Shown piece after piece: positions 57,555 through 64,000 of a stretch of DNA of 64,000 bases (position 1 is the first letter of the stretch; each line of letters starts with the position of its first letter). The position numbers and the translations under genes are program-made. Location: positions 3,472,001-3,536,000 of the forward strand of contig NZ_CP071409.1 in NCBI RefSeq assembly GCF_022647505.1, read 5' to 3'. Below the pieces are notes generated by a model. That model was not told the origin of the DNA. It saw nothing but the letters and a program-made list of their open reading frames with translations, and did no database searches. Source of the stretch: [Pantoea] beijingensis (GTDB taxonomy: Bacteria > Pseudomonadota > Gammaproteobacteria > Enterobacterales > Enterobacteriaceae).

Positions 57555-58892
57555 ATGCTAGATAGCCTGCTTGTCATATTACTGCTGATTGCGATCAGCT
57601 CCTTTTTTTCTCTTTCGGAAATTTCGCTGGCGGCCGCCCGCAAAATTAAGCTCAAATTGCTGGCTGATGAAGGTAATATCAATGCACAGCGCGTGTTGAA
57701 AATGCAGGAAACACCGGGCATGTTCTTCACCGTGGTGCAGATTGGTCTGAACGCCGTCGCCATTCTTGGCGGTATCGTGGGTGACTCGGCTTTTTCCCCC
57801 GCTTTTCGCAGCCTGTTTGAGCGTTTTACCGCGCCCGAATTGGCCGAGCAACTCAGTTTCATCTGTTCTTTTACCCTGGTAACCAGCTTCTTTATTTTAT
57901 TTGCCGATTTAACGCCTAAACGTATCGGTATGATCGCCCCCGAAGCCATCGCTCTGCGCATTATCAATCCCATGCGCTTCTGCCTGTTCGTGTTACGACC
58001 AATGGTATGGTTTTTCAATGGCATGGCGAATATGATTTTCCGGTTATTCAAAATCCCCATGGTCCGCAAGGACGATATCACCTCCGATGATATTTATGCG
58101 GTTGTTGAGGCTGGTGCTCTGGCAGGTGTGTTGCGTAAACAAGAGCATGAGCTGATCGAGAATGTCTTCGAACTGGAATCGCGTACCGTACCGTCATCGA
58201 TGACGTCCCGCGAGAATGTCGTTTGGTTTGATTTGCATGAGGATGAAACCAAACTGAAGGAGAAAATCGCCCGCCACCCGCACTCCAAGTTTTTAGTCTG
58301 TAACGAGGATATCGATCATATCGTCGGCTATGTCGACTCCAAGGAGCTGCTACTCCGCGTGTTGGGTAACCAAAGTATGGCACTGAGCAGCGGCGTGCAA
58401 ATTCGCTCCGCACTGATTGTGCCGGATACGCTGACGTTGTCTGAAGCCTTAGAGAGTTTTAAAACTGCAGGTGAAGATTTCGCGGTGATCATGAACGAAT
58501 ATGCACTGGTCGTAGGAATTATTACTCTAAACGACGTGATGACCACCCTTATGGGAGATTTGGTCGGCCAGGGTATGGAGGAGCAGATTGTCGCTCGTGA
58601 TGAGAACTCATGGCTGGTAGAAGGCGGCACGCCAATTGATGATGTTATGCGCGTACTGGATATTGATGATTTTCCCCAGTCCGGCAACTATGAAACCATC
58701 GGCGGGTTTATGATGTATATGCTGCGCAAGATCCCGAAACGCACCGATTTCGTGAAGTTTGCGGGCTATAAATTTGAAGTGGTGGATATCGACAGTTACC
58801 GTATTGATCAGTTGCTGGTCACGCGTATTGTCGAACGTCCAGCGGTTGCGCTAAATCTACCGAAAAGCAAAGAGAAAGAAACGGAAGAATAA
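57555..58892 (+). CDS. paeA: Polyamine exporter PaeA (YtfL), CNNM/CBS protein
   Basis: 445-residue inner-membrane protein. An N-terminal CNNM transmembrane domain (about 1-190: SEISLAAARKIKLKLLADEG, FTVVQIGLNAVAILGGIVGD, FADLTPKRIGMIAPEA) is followed by paired CBS domains (about 200-340: HSKFLVCNEDIDHIVGYVDS and SFKTAGEDFAVIMNEYALVVG) and a CorC/HlyC C-terminal domain (FPQSGNYETIGGFMMYML). E. coli YtfL/PaeA exports cadaverine and putrescine. It is full length and divergent from tamA. Confidence 0.94.
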   Translation: MLDSLLVILLLIAISSFFSLSEISLAAARKIKLKLLADEGNINAQRVLKMQETPGMFFTVVQIGLNAVAILGGIVGDSAFSPAFRSLFERFTAPELAEQLSFICSFTLVTSFFILFADLTPKRIGMIAPEAIALRIINPMRFCLFVLRPMVWFFNGMANMIFRLFKIPMVRKDDITSDDIYAVVEAGALAGVLRKQEHELIENVFELESRTVPSSMTSRENVVWFDLHEDETKLKEKIARHPHSKFLVCNEDIDHIVGYVDSKELLLRVLGNQSMALSSGVQIRSALIVPDTLTLSEALESFKTAGEDFAVIMNEYALVVGIITLNDVMTTLMGDLVGQGMEEQIVARDENSWLVEGGTPIDDVMRVLDIDDFPQSGNYETIGGFMMYMLRKIPKRTDFVKFAGYKFEVVDIDSYRIDQLLVTRIVERPAVALNLPKSKEKETEE

Positions 58893-58969
58893 CCTTTCTT
58901 TCCTCGTCCCACAGAAATCACAAGGGCGCAATGCATGCGCCCTATCTTAAACATCGTTCGATTCTGATA

Positions 58970-59006
58970 ACGCAGCCAGCAAACCTGCGGCTTGAAGTAT
59001 GACGGG
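58970..59006. repeat. Partial ERIC right end
   Basis: CGCAGCCAGCAAACCTGCGG then CTTGAAGTATGACGGG is the right third of an ERIC element, joined head-to-tail to the complete copy that follows. Confidence 0.75.
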
Positions 59007-59133
59007 CTTACTCTAAATAATTCGAGTTGCAGGGCGGCGGCAAGTGCAGGGATCCCCGGGAGCTTACTCTGGTAAGTGACCGGGGTGACTAAACGCAGCC
59101 AACAAACCTGCGGCTTGAAGTATGACGAGTATA
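59007..59133. repeat. Complete ERIC element between paeA and ytfK
   Basis: Runs from TTACTCTAAATAATTCGAG through GATCCCCGGGAGCTTACTCT and GGTAAGTGACCGGGGTGAC to GAAGTATGACGAGTATA, about 127 bp. It ends at the ytfK stop codon, so it will be transcribed in the 3' end of ytfK or paeA mRNA. Confidence 0.85.
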
Positions 59134-59340
59134 CTAATTGAATTCAGTTTGAAGGCGTAACACCTGTCGGTTCACTTCCGACATTACGCTCAAATGCTGC
59201 TTATCTTTAACGCGCGGGATAAGAATTTTCCCCTTATCAAACTCAAACGCACCAACATCCTTGATATACAACCTTCCTCTAAACAGGGTCTTAACGTACT
59301 TTGCGACCTGCAGCGGGTTATAACGCTGGAAGATTTTCAT
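59134..59340 (-). CDS. ytfK: Stringent-response modulator YtfK
   Basis: 68-residue cytoplasmic protein (DUF1107) nearly identical to E. coli YtfK, which binds SpoT and shifts it toward (p)ppGpp synthesis under phosphate or fatty-acid starvation. Sequence begins [17 protein letters not shown] and includes [18 protein letters not shown]. In E. coli it is PhoB-controlled. I saw only a poor Pho-box-like pair upstream (TGTAAGGATATGTCA around 59485-59505), not enough to call. The stop is TAG next to the ERIC copy. Confidence 0.94.
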   Translation of the reverse strand: MKIFQRYNPLQVAKYVKTLFRGRLYIKDVGAFEFDKGKILIPRVKDKQHLSVMSEVNRQVLRLQTEFN

Positions 59341-59666
59341 TCTTTTCTTCGCTCCTGAAAGTTAACGACCTAACTACGCTTCGTCGTTACCAAAATCGGT
59401 ACGAACCACTGAAGCGCAAATTGCTAATACACTATAGAACAACATTTTGATTACAAGTTCCAACAATTGAATTTTTTTACTGAGCTGACATATCCTTACA
59501 GAATAGTCTGTTACCACTCTCATTTTTCACAGTATAAACATTCAATATTCGTGGTTTTGTGCGGTTTGCCGCAAAGCCGATAGTTCCCGGCGACAGGCGC
59601 ATCTTCCACGCTTATTATTGCAGAAACATGACCAGCTGGTCTGATCACTACAGATACGGAGTCACT
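59341..59666. promoter_or_regulatory. Divergent promoter region ytfK/ytfJ
   Basis: About 325 bp, AT-rich in the middle. It must contain both promoters. No operator can be assigned with confidence. Confidence 0.5.
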
Positions 59667-60224
59667 ATGACAACAGCACGCCAGCTAGCCCTCATTTTGT
59701 TCCTTACCACGCCCCTAACGGCTATGGCTCATAATTTTATTGTGGGGCAGCGCGTTGCGCCTGTAGGGATTGTCGATAACGGTGAGCTCATTTATGTGCA
59801 GGGTAAGTTTAGCTATGCACCCTGGAATAGTGCGCAACTGGTGGGAAAAGTCAGGGTCATCCAACATATTGCGGGCCGTTCTTCTGCAAAAGAGCAGAAT
59901 GCGGCATTGATTGAGGCGATTAAAAAAGCACAGTTCCCTGGCGATCGCTATCAAACCACAACGCTGGTCAATACTGACGATGCCATCCCGGGAACCGGGA
60001 TGTTTGTTCGCAGCAGTATTGAGAATAATAAAAAACAGTATCCATGGTCACAATTTATTGTGGACAGTAATGGAACCGCAAAAAAAACCTGGCAGCTAAC
60101 AGAAGGTGGCTCGGCGATTGTAATTCTGGACAAGAAGGGGGATGTGCGCTTTGCTAAAGACGGTGCACTCACGCAGGAGGAGGTTAAGCAGGCGATTGCG
60201 TTATTACACACTCTGCTGGAGTAA
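59667..60224 (+). CDS. ytfJ: Periplasmic thioredoxin-fold protein YtfJ
   Basis: 185-residue exported protein of unknown function. Signal peptide MTTARQLALILFLTTPLTAMAHN. Mature region contains VAPVGIVDNGELIYVQGKFSY, KVRVIQHIAGRSSAKEQNA and KKAQFPGDRYQTTTLVN, as in E. coli YtfJ, a family with a thioredoxin-like fold but no CxxC. The start at 59667 follows ACGGAG; the longer frame is rejected. It is separated from cysQ by a terminator. Confidence 0.92.
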   Translation: MTTARQLALILFLTTPLTAMAHNFIVGQRVAPVGIVDNGELIYVQGKFSYAPWNSAQLVGKVRVIQHIAGRSSAKEQNAALIEAIKKAQFPGDRYQTTTLVNTDDAIPGTGMFVRSSIENNKKQYPWSQFIVDSNGTAKKTWQLTEGGSAIVILDKKGDVRFAKDGALTQEEVKQAIALLHTLLE

Positions 60225-60332
60225 GGTTTTACGCTATCGATATAAGGCGGTAACGCGCCCTGGTACCAGCAATAAAACTCATACCGAACATAGGGTAAGG
60301 CCGTAAGAAAAAGTTTAGGATGCTTTACTGCT

Positions 60333-60357
60333 CCCCGGAACCTATCAGGTACCGGGG
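60333..60357. terminator. Terminator ytfJ/cysQ
   Basis: CCCCGGAACCT-ATC-AGGTACCGGGG: stem with one A-A mismatch between convergent genes. Confidence 0.7.
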
Positions 60358-60416
60358 CATGTTTCGTGATGCCATAAATTAAATATGTACACTGAAAAGG
60401 TCACTGCCGATTCGAA

Positions 60417-61163
60417 TTAAAAGATCGAAACGCGGAAGCCTGGATTCAGAAAAGATTCTTTTGGTGCATAATCCAGCGAGTGTCCTTGCCAGTCATGGAC
60501 ATGTGCTCCCGCCGCTATCGCAACTGCATGGCCAGCTCCCGTGTCCCAGATATTCGTCGGCCCAAATCGAGGATAAAGCTGCGCTTTACCTTCGGCGACC
60601 AGGCAGAACTTGAGCGATGATCCTACCGCCACTGTCTGATGCTCCCCCATCTGATTCAAATATTCTTTTAATTCTTCATCAGAATCCGCATGGGAACGGC
60701 TGACTACCACCAGTGGAGGATGCGCATTCTGCACGGTTATTTGGCTTTTATGTCCGCCCTCTTCTTTCCAGGCCTTTCCGTCTGCAGCAGAATACATAAC
60801 GTCAATTACCGGTGCATAGACTACGCCAAGTACCGGCTTACCCCGTTCAATCAAGGCGATATTAACCGTAAACTCACCGTTTCGCTTAATAAACTCTTTG
60901 GTTCCATCCAGTGGGTCAACCAGCCAGTAACGCTGCCAGTGTTGGCGAATTTCCCAGCTTTGTGGCGCTTCTTCAGAGAGGATCGGCGTATTTTCGTCAA
61001 GTGCGCTAAGTCCTATAATAATCACGTTATGCGCAGCAATATCGGCAGCTGTAACCGGAGAATCATCGGATTTGTGAGAAACGTTAAGCGGAGCCTCGCC
61101 CTCATAAATTTTCATGATGGCATCGCCCGCTTCGCGAGCTAGCTGGCAAATGTGCTCTAACAT
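60417..61163 (-). CDS. cysQ: 3'(2'),5'-bisphosphate nucleotidase CysQ
   Basis: Cytoplasmic phosphatase that removes the 3'-phosphate from PAP/PAPS in sulfate assimilation. The inositol-monophosphatase-superfamily metal site [22 protein letters not shown] (about residues 79-100), preceding ILSEEAP, and the C-terminal [15 protein letters not shown] motif are intact. 248 residues. Divergent from cpdB with a 369-bp shared region, as in E. coli. Confidence 0.96.
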   Translation of the reverse strand: MLEHICQLAREAGDAIMKIYEGEAPLNVSHKSDDSPVTAADIAAHNVIIIGLSALDENTPILSEEAPQSWEIRQHWQRYWLVDPLDGTKEFIKRNGEFTVNIALIERGKPVLGVVYAPVIDVMYSAADGKAWKEEGGHKSQITVQNAHPPLVVVSRSHADSDEELKEYLNQMGEHQTVAVGSSLKFCLVAEGKAQLYPRFGPTNIWDTGAGHAVAIAAGAHVHDWQGHSLDYAPKESFLNPGFRVSIF

Positions 61164-61532
61164 GCTTCACCTCGTTGTTGAGTTAGCCTGACGCTAAGAA
61201 ACCACACTCTGTAAACATGCTCAGGCTTACTATGATCATAGCAGCTTGTAACCTGATAACCGATAAGACTGGGCAATGTCCGAACGGAGTAAGCTAACAT
61301 ATTTATTCATTATCAATAGCATAACCGAATATACTCCGCGGTATTCACTCTTTTTGATGTACTTTTTAGTGTTTCGATTTTCCCGGTAAGTAAAAACACC
61401 GCCTGACGATTTATCCGGCTAATTTCCTATTACAGATCACAATTTTGTGAGAATAAACATAACCTTTTCATAATATTTTGAGATGTTAATAAGCACAAAA
61501 GCGATTCCTTACATCATTCACAGGAGAGAATA
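61164..61532. promoter_or_regulatory. Divergent promoter region cysQ/cpdB
   Basis: 369 bp without a gene. ATCACAATTTTGTGAGA (61436-61452) is an inverted repeat, but its half-sites are in the opposite orientation to a CRP site, so no factor is assigned. AGGAGAG precedes the cpdB ATG. Confidence 0.45.
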
Positions 61533-63482
61533 ATGATTAAGCCTTGTATCACGCTGCTGGCAATGCTGATAGCCAGTACGGTACATGCCGCAACGGTCGA
61601 TTTGCGCATCATGGAAACCACCGATCTGCATAGTAATATGATGGATTTTGATTATTACAAGGATGTCCCTACCGAAAAATATGGTCTTGTCCGTACCGCC
61701 ACGCTGATTGAGGCCGCGCGTAAAGAAGCGACAAACAGCGTACTTGTTGATAACGGCGATATAATTCAAGGTAGCCCGCTCGGTGATTATATGGCGGCCA
61801 GAGGGTTAAATGGCAAAGACATTCATCCCGTATATAAGGCAATGAATACGTTGGATTATACCGTCGGCAACTTCGGGAATCATGAATTTAACTACGGGCT
61901 TGATTATCTGAAGAAGGCGATCGGCGGCGCTCGTTTCCCCTACATAAATGCCAATATTATTGACGTAAAGAGCGGTAAGCCATTGTTTACGCCCTATCTG
62001 ATTAAAGCAACAGATGTTAAAGATAGTGAGGGGAAAACACATCACCTGAAAATTGGTTATATTGGCTTTGTACCACCGCAAATTATGGTGTGGGACAAGA
62101 AGAATTTGCAGGGAAAAGTCACGGTTAACGACATTACTGAAACCGCCCGGAAATGGGTACCGGAAATGCGTAAGGACGGTGCCGATGTGGTTATCGCTAT
62201 TGCTCACTCGGGCCTCTCCAGCGAGCCCTACCACGCGCTGGCGGAAAACTCCGTTTACTATCTTAGCCAGGTGAAAGGCATTGATGCCATCATGTTCGGC
62301 CATGCTCATGCAGTTTTCCCCAGCGAGGATTTTGCCGCAATTAAAGGCGCTGATATCAGCGCGGGTACGCTGAACGGTATTCCCGCGGTGATGCCTGGTA
62401 TGTGGGGCGATCATCTCGGTATTGTTGATCTGCAACTGGAACAGCAGAATAATAAATGGCTGGTTATCCATGCCAAAGCGGAAGCACGCCCTATTTATGA
62501 TGCTGCAGCGAAAAAACCACTGGCGGCCGAGGATCCGTCGCTGGTGAAGGTGCTGGCCGACGACCATCGCGCTACGCGTGAGTTTGTCAGTAAACCGATC
62601 GGTAAATCCGCTGATGTGATGTACAGCTATTTGTCACTGGTTCAGGACGATCCGACGGTGCAAATCGTCAATAATGCCCAACGCGATTACGTTGAACACT
62701 TTATCCAGGGCGATCCCGATCTGGCGAAGCTGCCGGTGCTTTCTGCCGCAGCTCCGTTTAAGGCTGGCGGGCGTAAAAATGATCCGGCAAGTTATGTGGA
62801 AGTTGAAAAAGGACAGTTAACGTTCCGCAATGCCGCCGATCTCTATCTGTATCCCAATACGCTGGTGGTGATGAAAGTGACCGGCAAAGAGGTAAAAGAG
62901 TGGTTAGAATGCTCCGCCGGGCAATTTAATCAGATCGATAAAAACAGCCGTAAACCACAAGCGCTGATTAACTGGGATTTTCGCACTTATAATTTTGACG
63001 TTATCGATGGTGTTAATTACCAAATCGATGTGACTCAGCCTGCACGGTATGACGCAGAATGTCAGTTAATTAACGATAAAGCATCGCGTATTACACAGTT
63101 AACATTTAACGGGAAAGCGATTGATGGGAATGCCACCTTCTTAATCGCGACCAACAACTATCGCGCCTACGGCGGTAAATTCGCCGGTACCGGAGATAAG
63201 CATATTGCTTTTGCCTCACCGGATGAAAATCGCTCTGTTGTCGCCGCTTATATTAGCGCACAAACCAGGACATATGGGGAAGTGAAACCGCAGGTAGATA
63301 ATAACTGGCGACTGGCAACCATTAACAGCAGTACACCACTGGATATACGTTTTGAGACATCGCCGTCGGACAAGGCTGCTGCATTTATCCAGCAATATGC
63401 CCAATATCCGCTGAATAAATCAGGAACCGACAATATCGGTTTCCAGCTTTACCGGCTCAACCTTCAGCAAAACAAAGAGTAA
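61533..63482 (+). CDS. cpdB: 2',3'-cyclic-nucleotide 2'-phosphodiesterase/3'-nucleotidase CpdB
   Basis: 649-residue periplasmic enzyme that hydrolyses 2',3'-cyclic nucleotides and 3'-nucleotides. Signal peptide [20 protein letters not shown]. Metallophosphoesterase motifs in order: [10 protein letters not shown] (about 26), [17 protein letters not shown] (about 70), [15 protein letters not shown] (about 111), IAIAHSGL and [10 protein letters not shown] (about 252). The C-terminal 5'-nucleotidase domain has [16 protein letters not shown]. Full length, convergent with fklB. Confidence 0.96.
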   Translation: MIKPCITLLAMLIASTVHAATVDLRIMETTDLHSNMMDFDYYKDVPTEKYGLVRTATLIEAARKEATNSVLVDNGDIIQGSPLGDYMAARGLNGKDIHPVYKAMNTLDYTVGNFGNHEFNYGLDYLKKAIGGARFPYINANIIDVKSGKPLFTPYLIKATDVKDSEGKTHHLKIGYIGFVPPQIMVWDKKNLQGKVTVNDITETARKWVPEMRKDGADVVIAIAHSGLSSEPYHALAENSVYYLSQVKGIDAIMFGHAHAVFPSEDFAAIKGADISAGTLNGIPAVMPGMWGDHLGIVDLQLEQQNNKWLVIHAKAEARPIYDAAAKKPLAAEDPSLVKVLADDHRATREFVSKPIGKSADVMYSYLSLVQDDPTVQIVNNAQRDYVEHFIQGDPDLAKLPVLSAAAPFKAGGRKNDPASYVEVEKGQLTFRNAADLYLYPNTLVVMKVTGKEVKEWLECSAGQFNQIDKNSRKPQALINWDFRTYNFDVIDGVNYQIDVTQPARYDAECQLINDKASRITQLTFNGKAIDGNATFLIATNNYRAYGGKFAGTGDKHIAFASPDENRSVVAAYISAQTRTYGEVKPQVDNNWRLATINSSTPLDIRFETSPSDKAAAFIQQYAQYPLNKSGTDNIGFQLYRLNLQQNKE

Positions 63483-63492
63483 TCATGACGAA

Positions 63493-63521
63493 GGGCTGGT
63501 GCGAGATACACCCCAGCCCTG
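63493..63521. terminator. Terminator cpdB/fklB
   Basis: AGGGCTGG and CCAGCCCT form an 8-bp stem around a 13-nt loop, between convergent genes. Loop is long for an intrinsic terminator. Confidence 0.5.
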
Positions 63522-63553
63522 ATGTCGATGCTTGTTAGCGTTACCGCATCAGA

Positions 63554-64000
63554 TTATAAAATCTCTAACAGCTCAACTTCGAACACAAGTGTACTCATTG
63601 GTGGAATAGATGCGCCAGCACCACGCTCGCCATATGCCAGCTCATGTGGGATCACCAGTTCCCATTTAGAGCCTACCGGCATCAATGTCAACGCTTCGAT
63701 CCAGCCAGCAATAACGCCGCTCACCGGAAATTCAGCCGGTTCACCACGTGCCACTGAACTATCAAATACCGTGCCGTCGATCAGCTTGCCAGTATAGTGA
63801 ACGCGCACACGATCCTGCCGAGATGGGATCGCTCCGTCGCCCTGATTGATAACCCGGAACTGTAAGCCTGACTCGGTGCTGCTAACACCGTCTTGCTTAA
63901 GGTTCTCTTCAAGGAACGTCTGACCTTCTACAGCCATTTCCTGCTGGCGCTCACGACGTACGGTATCAGCACGTTCATGAACTTCACGTAGTGCACGATG
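63554..64000 (-). CDS. fklB: FKBP-type peptidyl-prolyl isomerase FklB (partial, N-terminus beyond window)
   Basis: C-terminal 148 residues of FklB (FKBP22). The FK506-binding domain is complete: [58 protein letters not shown] and ending [11 protein letters not shown]. The frame stays open to base 64000 with [20 protein letters not shown], the N-terminal dimerisation helix, so the gene continues past the window. It catalyses proline isomerisation during folding. Next to cpdB in the E. coli neighbourhood as well. Confidence 0.93.
   Translation of the reverse strand, partial: HRALREVHERADTVRRERQQEMAVEGQTFLEENLKQDGVSSTESGLQFRVINQGDGAIPSRQDRVRVHYTGKLIDGTVFDSSVARGEPAEFPVSGVIAGWIEALTLMPVGSKWELVIPHELAYGERGAGASIPPMSTLVFEVELLEIL

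Noticed and set aside
59485..59505. Pho-box-like sequence upstream of ytfK
   Set aside because: Only a partial match with 10-bp rather than 11-bp periodicity, too weak to call despite known PhoB control in E. coli.
61436..61452. ATCACAATTTTGTGAGA considered as a CRP site for cpdB
   Set aside because: The half-sites are TCACA then TGTGA with 4-bp spacing, the reverse of the CRP arrangement TGTGA-N6-TCACA.

Overview
The window is chromosomal DNA from a Gram-negative enteric bacterium (Enterobacterales). Most genes read as close homologues of Escherichia coli genes in E. coli-like order: ygjR-alx-sstT-uxaA/uxaC-exuR-yqjA-mzrA-yqjCDEKFG-yhaJ-yhaK, then dolP-diaA-yraN-lpoA-rsmI, then cybC-pmbA-yjgA-mpl-fbp, then ppa-ytfP-tamB-tamA-paeA(ytfL)-ytfK-ytfJ-cysQ-cpdB-fklB. 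These blocks are joined differently from E. coli. ERIC repeats are present, and several genes expected from E. coli synteny are absent (ygjV, exuT, yhaHI, msrA). This suggests an enterobacterium outside the core coliforms, possibly Erwiniaceae-like. The genus is a guess.

Layout. 0-19.5 kb holds core genes for Mn/pH response, serine and galacturonate catabolism, envelope maintenance (yqjA, mzrA, dolP, lpoA) and rsmI. 19.5-19.9 kb is RNase P RNA (rnpB). 20-30 kb is an AT-rich fimbrial island. It carries two LuxR-type regulators (FimY-like and FimZ) facing a chaperone-usher operon of major pilin, chaperone, usher, two minor pilins, a second chaperone and a tip adhesin. A decayed minor-pilin gene and an IS1-type transposase scrap lie between them. 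31-31.7 kb is yecA.

31.8-40.9 kb is the most unusual part: a ten-gene, same-strand cluster. It contains a small PRD protein, a glycine-rich SFCGS protein, DUF4312, two multi-spanning membrane proteins (DUF4311 and DUF4310), an amidohydrolase, a DgaE-like PLP ammonia-lyase, a KDGP aldolase, an exported beta-propeller lactonase and a PRD/EIIB/EIIA-type regulator. It looks like a complete uptake and catabolic route for an aminated or N-acylated sugar acid built around an uncharacterised membrane module, with no recognisable PTS permease. A palindrome and a 20-bp direct repeat sit upstream of its first gene.

41-64 kb returns to core genes, including cytochrome b562, TldE/PmbA, Mpl, Fbp, pyrophosphatase, the TamAB translocation module, PaeA, CysQ, CpdB and FklB (cut by the window end). 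A chemoreceptor gene there is frameshifted by loss of one 5-bp repeat. Four complete ERIC elements plus a partial one lie in tandem just before yeaL. Other ERIC copies lie beside ytfK and cybC, and an ERIC-like copy sits inside the alx riboswitch leader.
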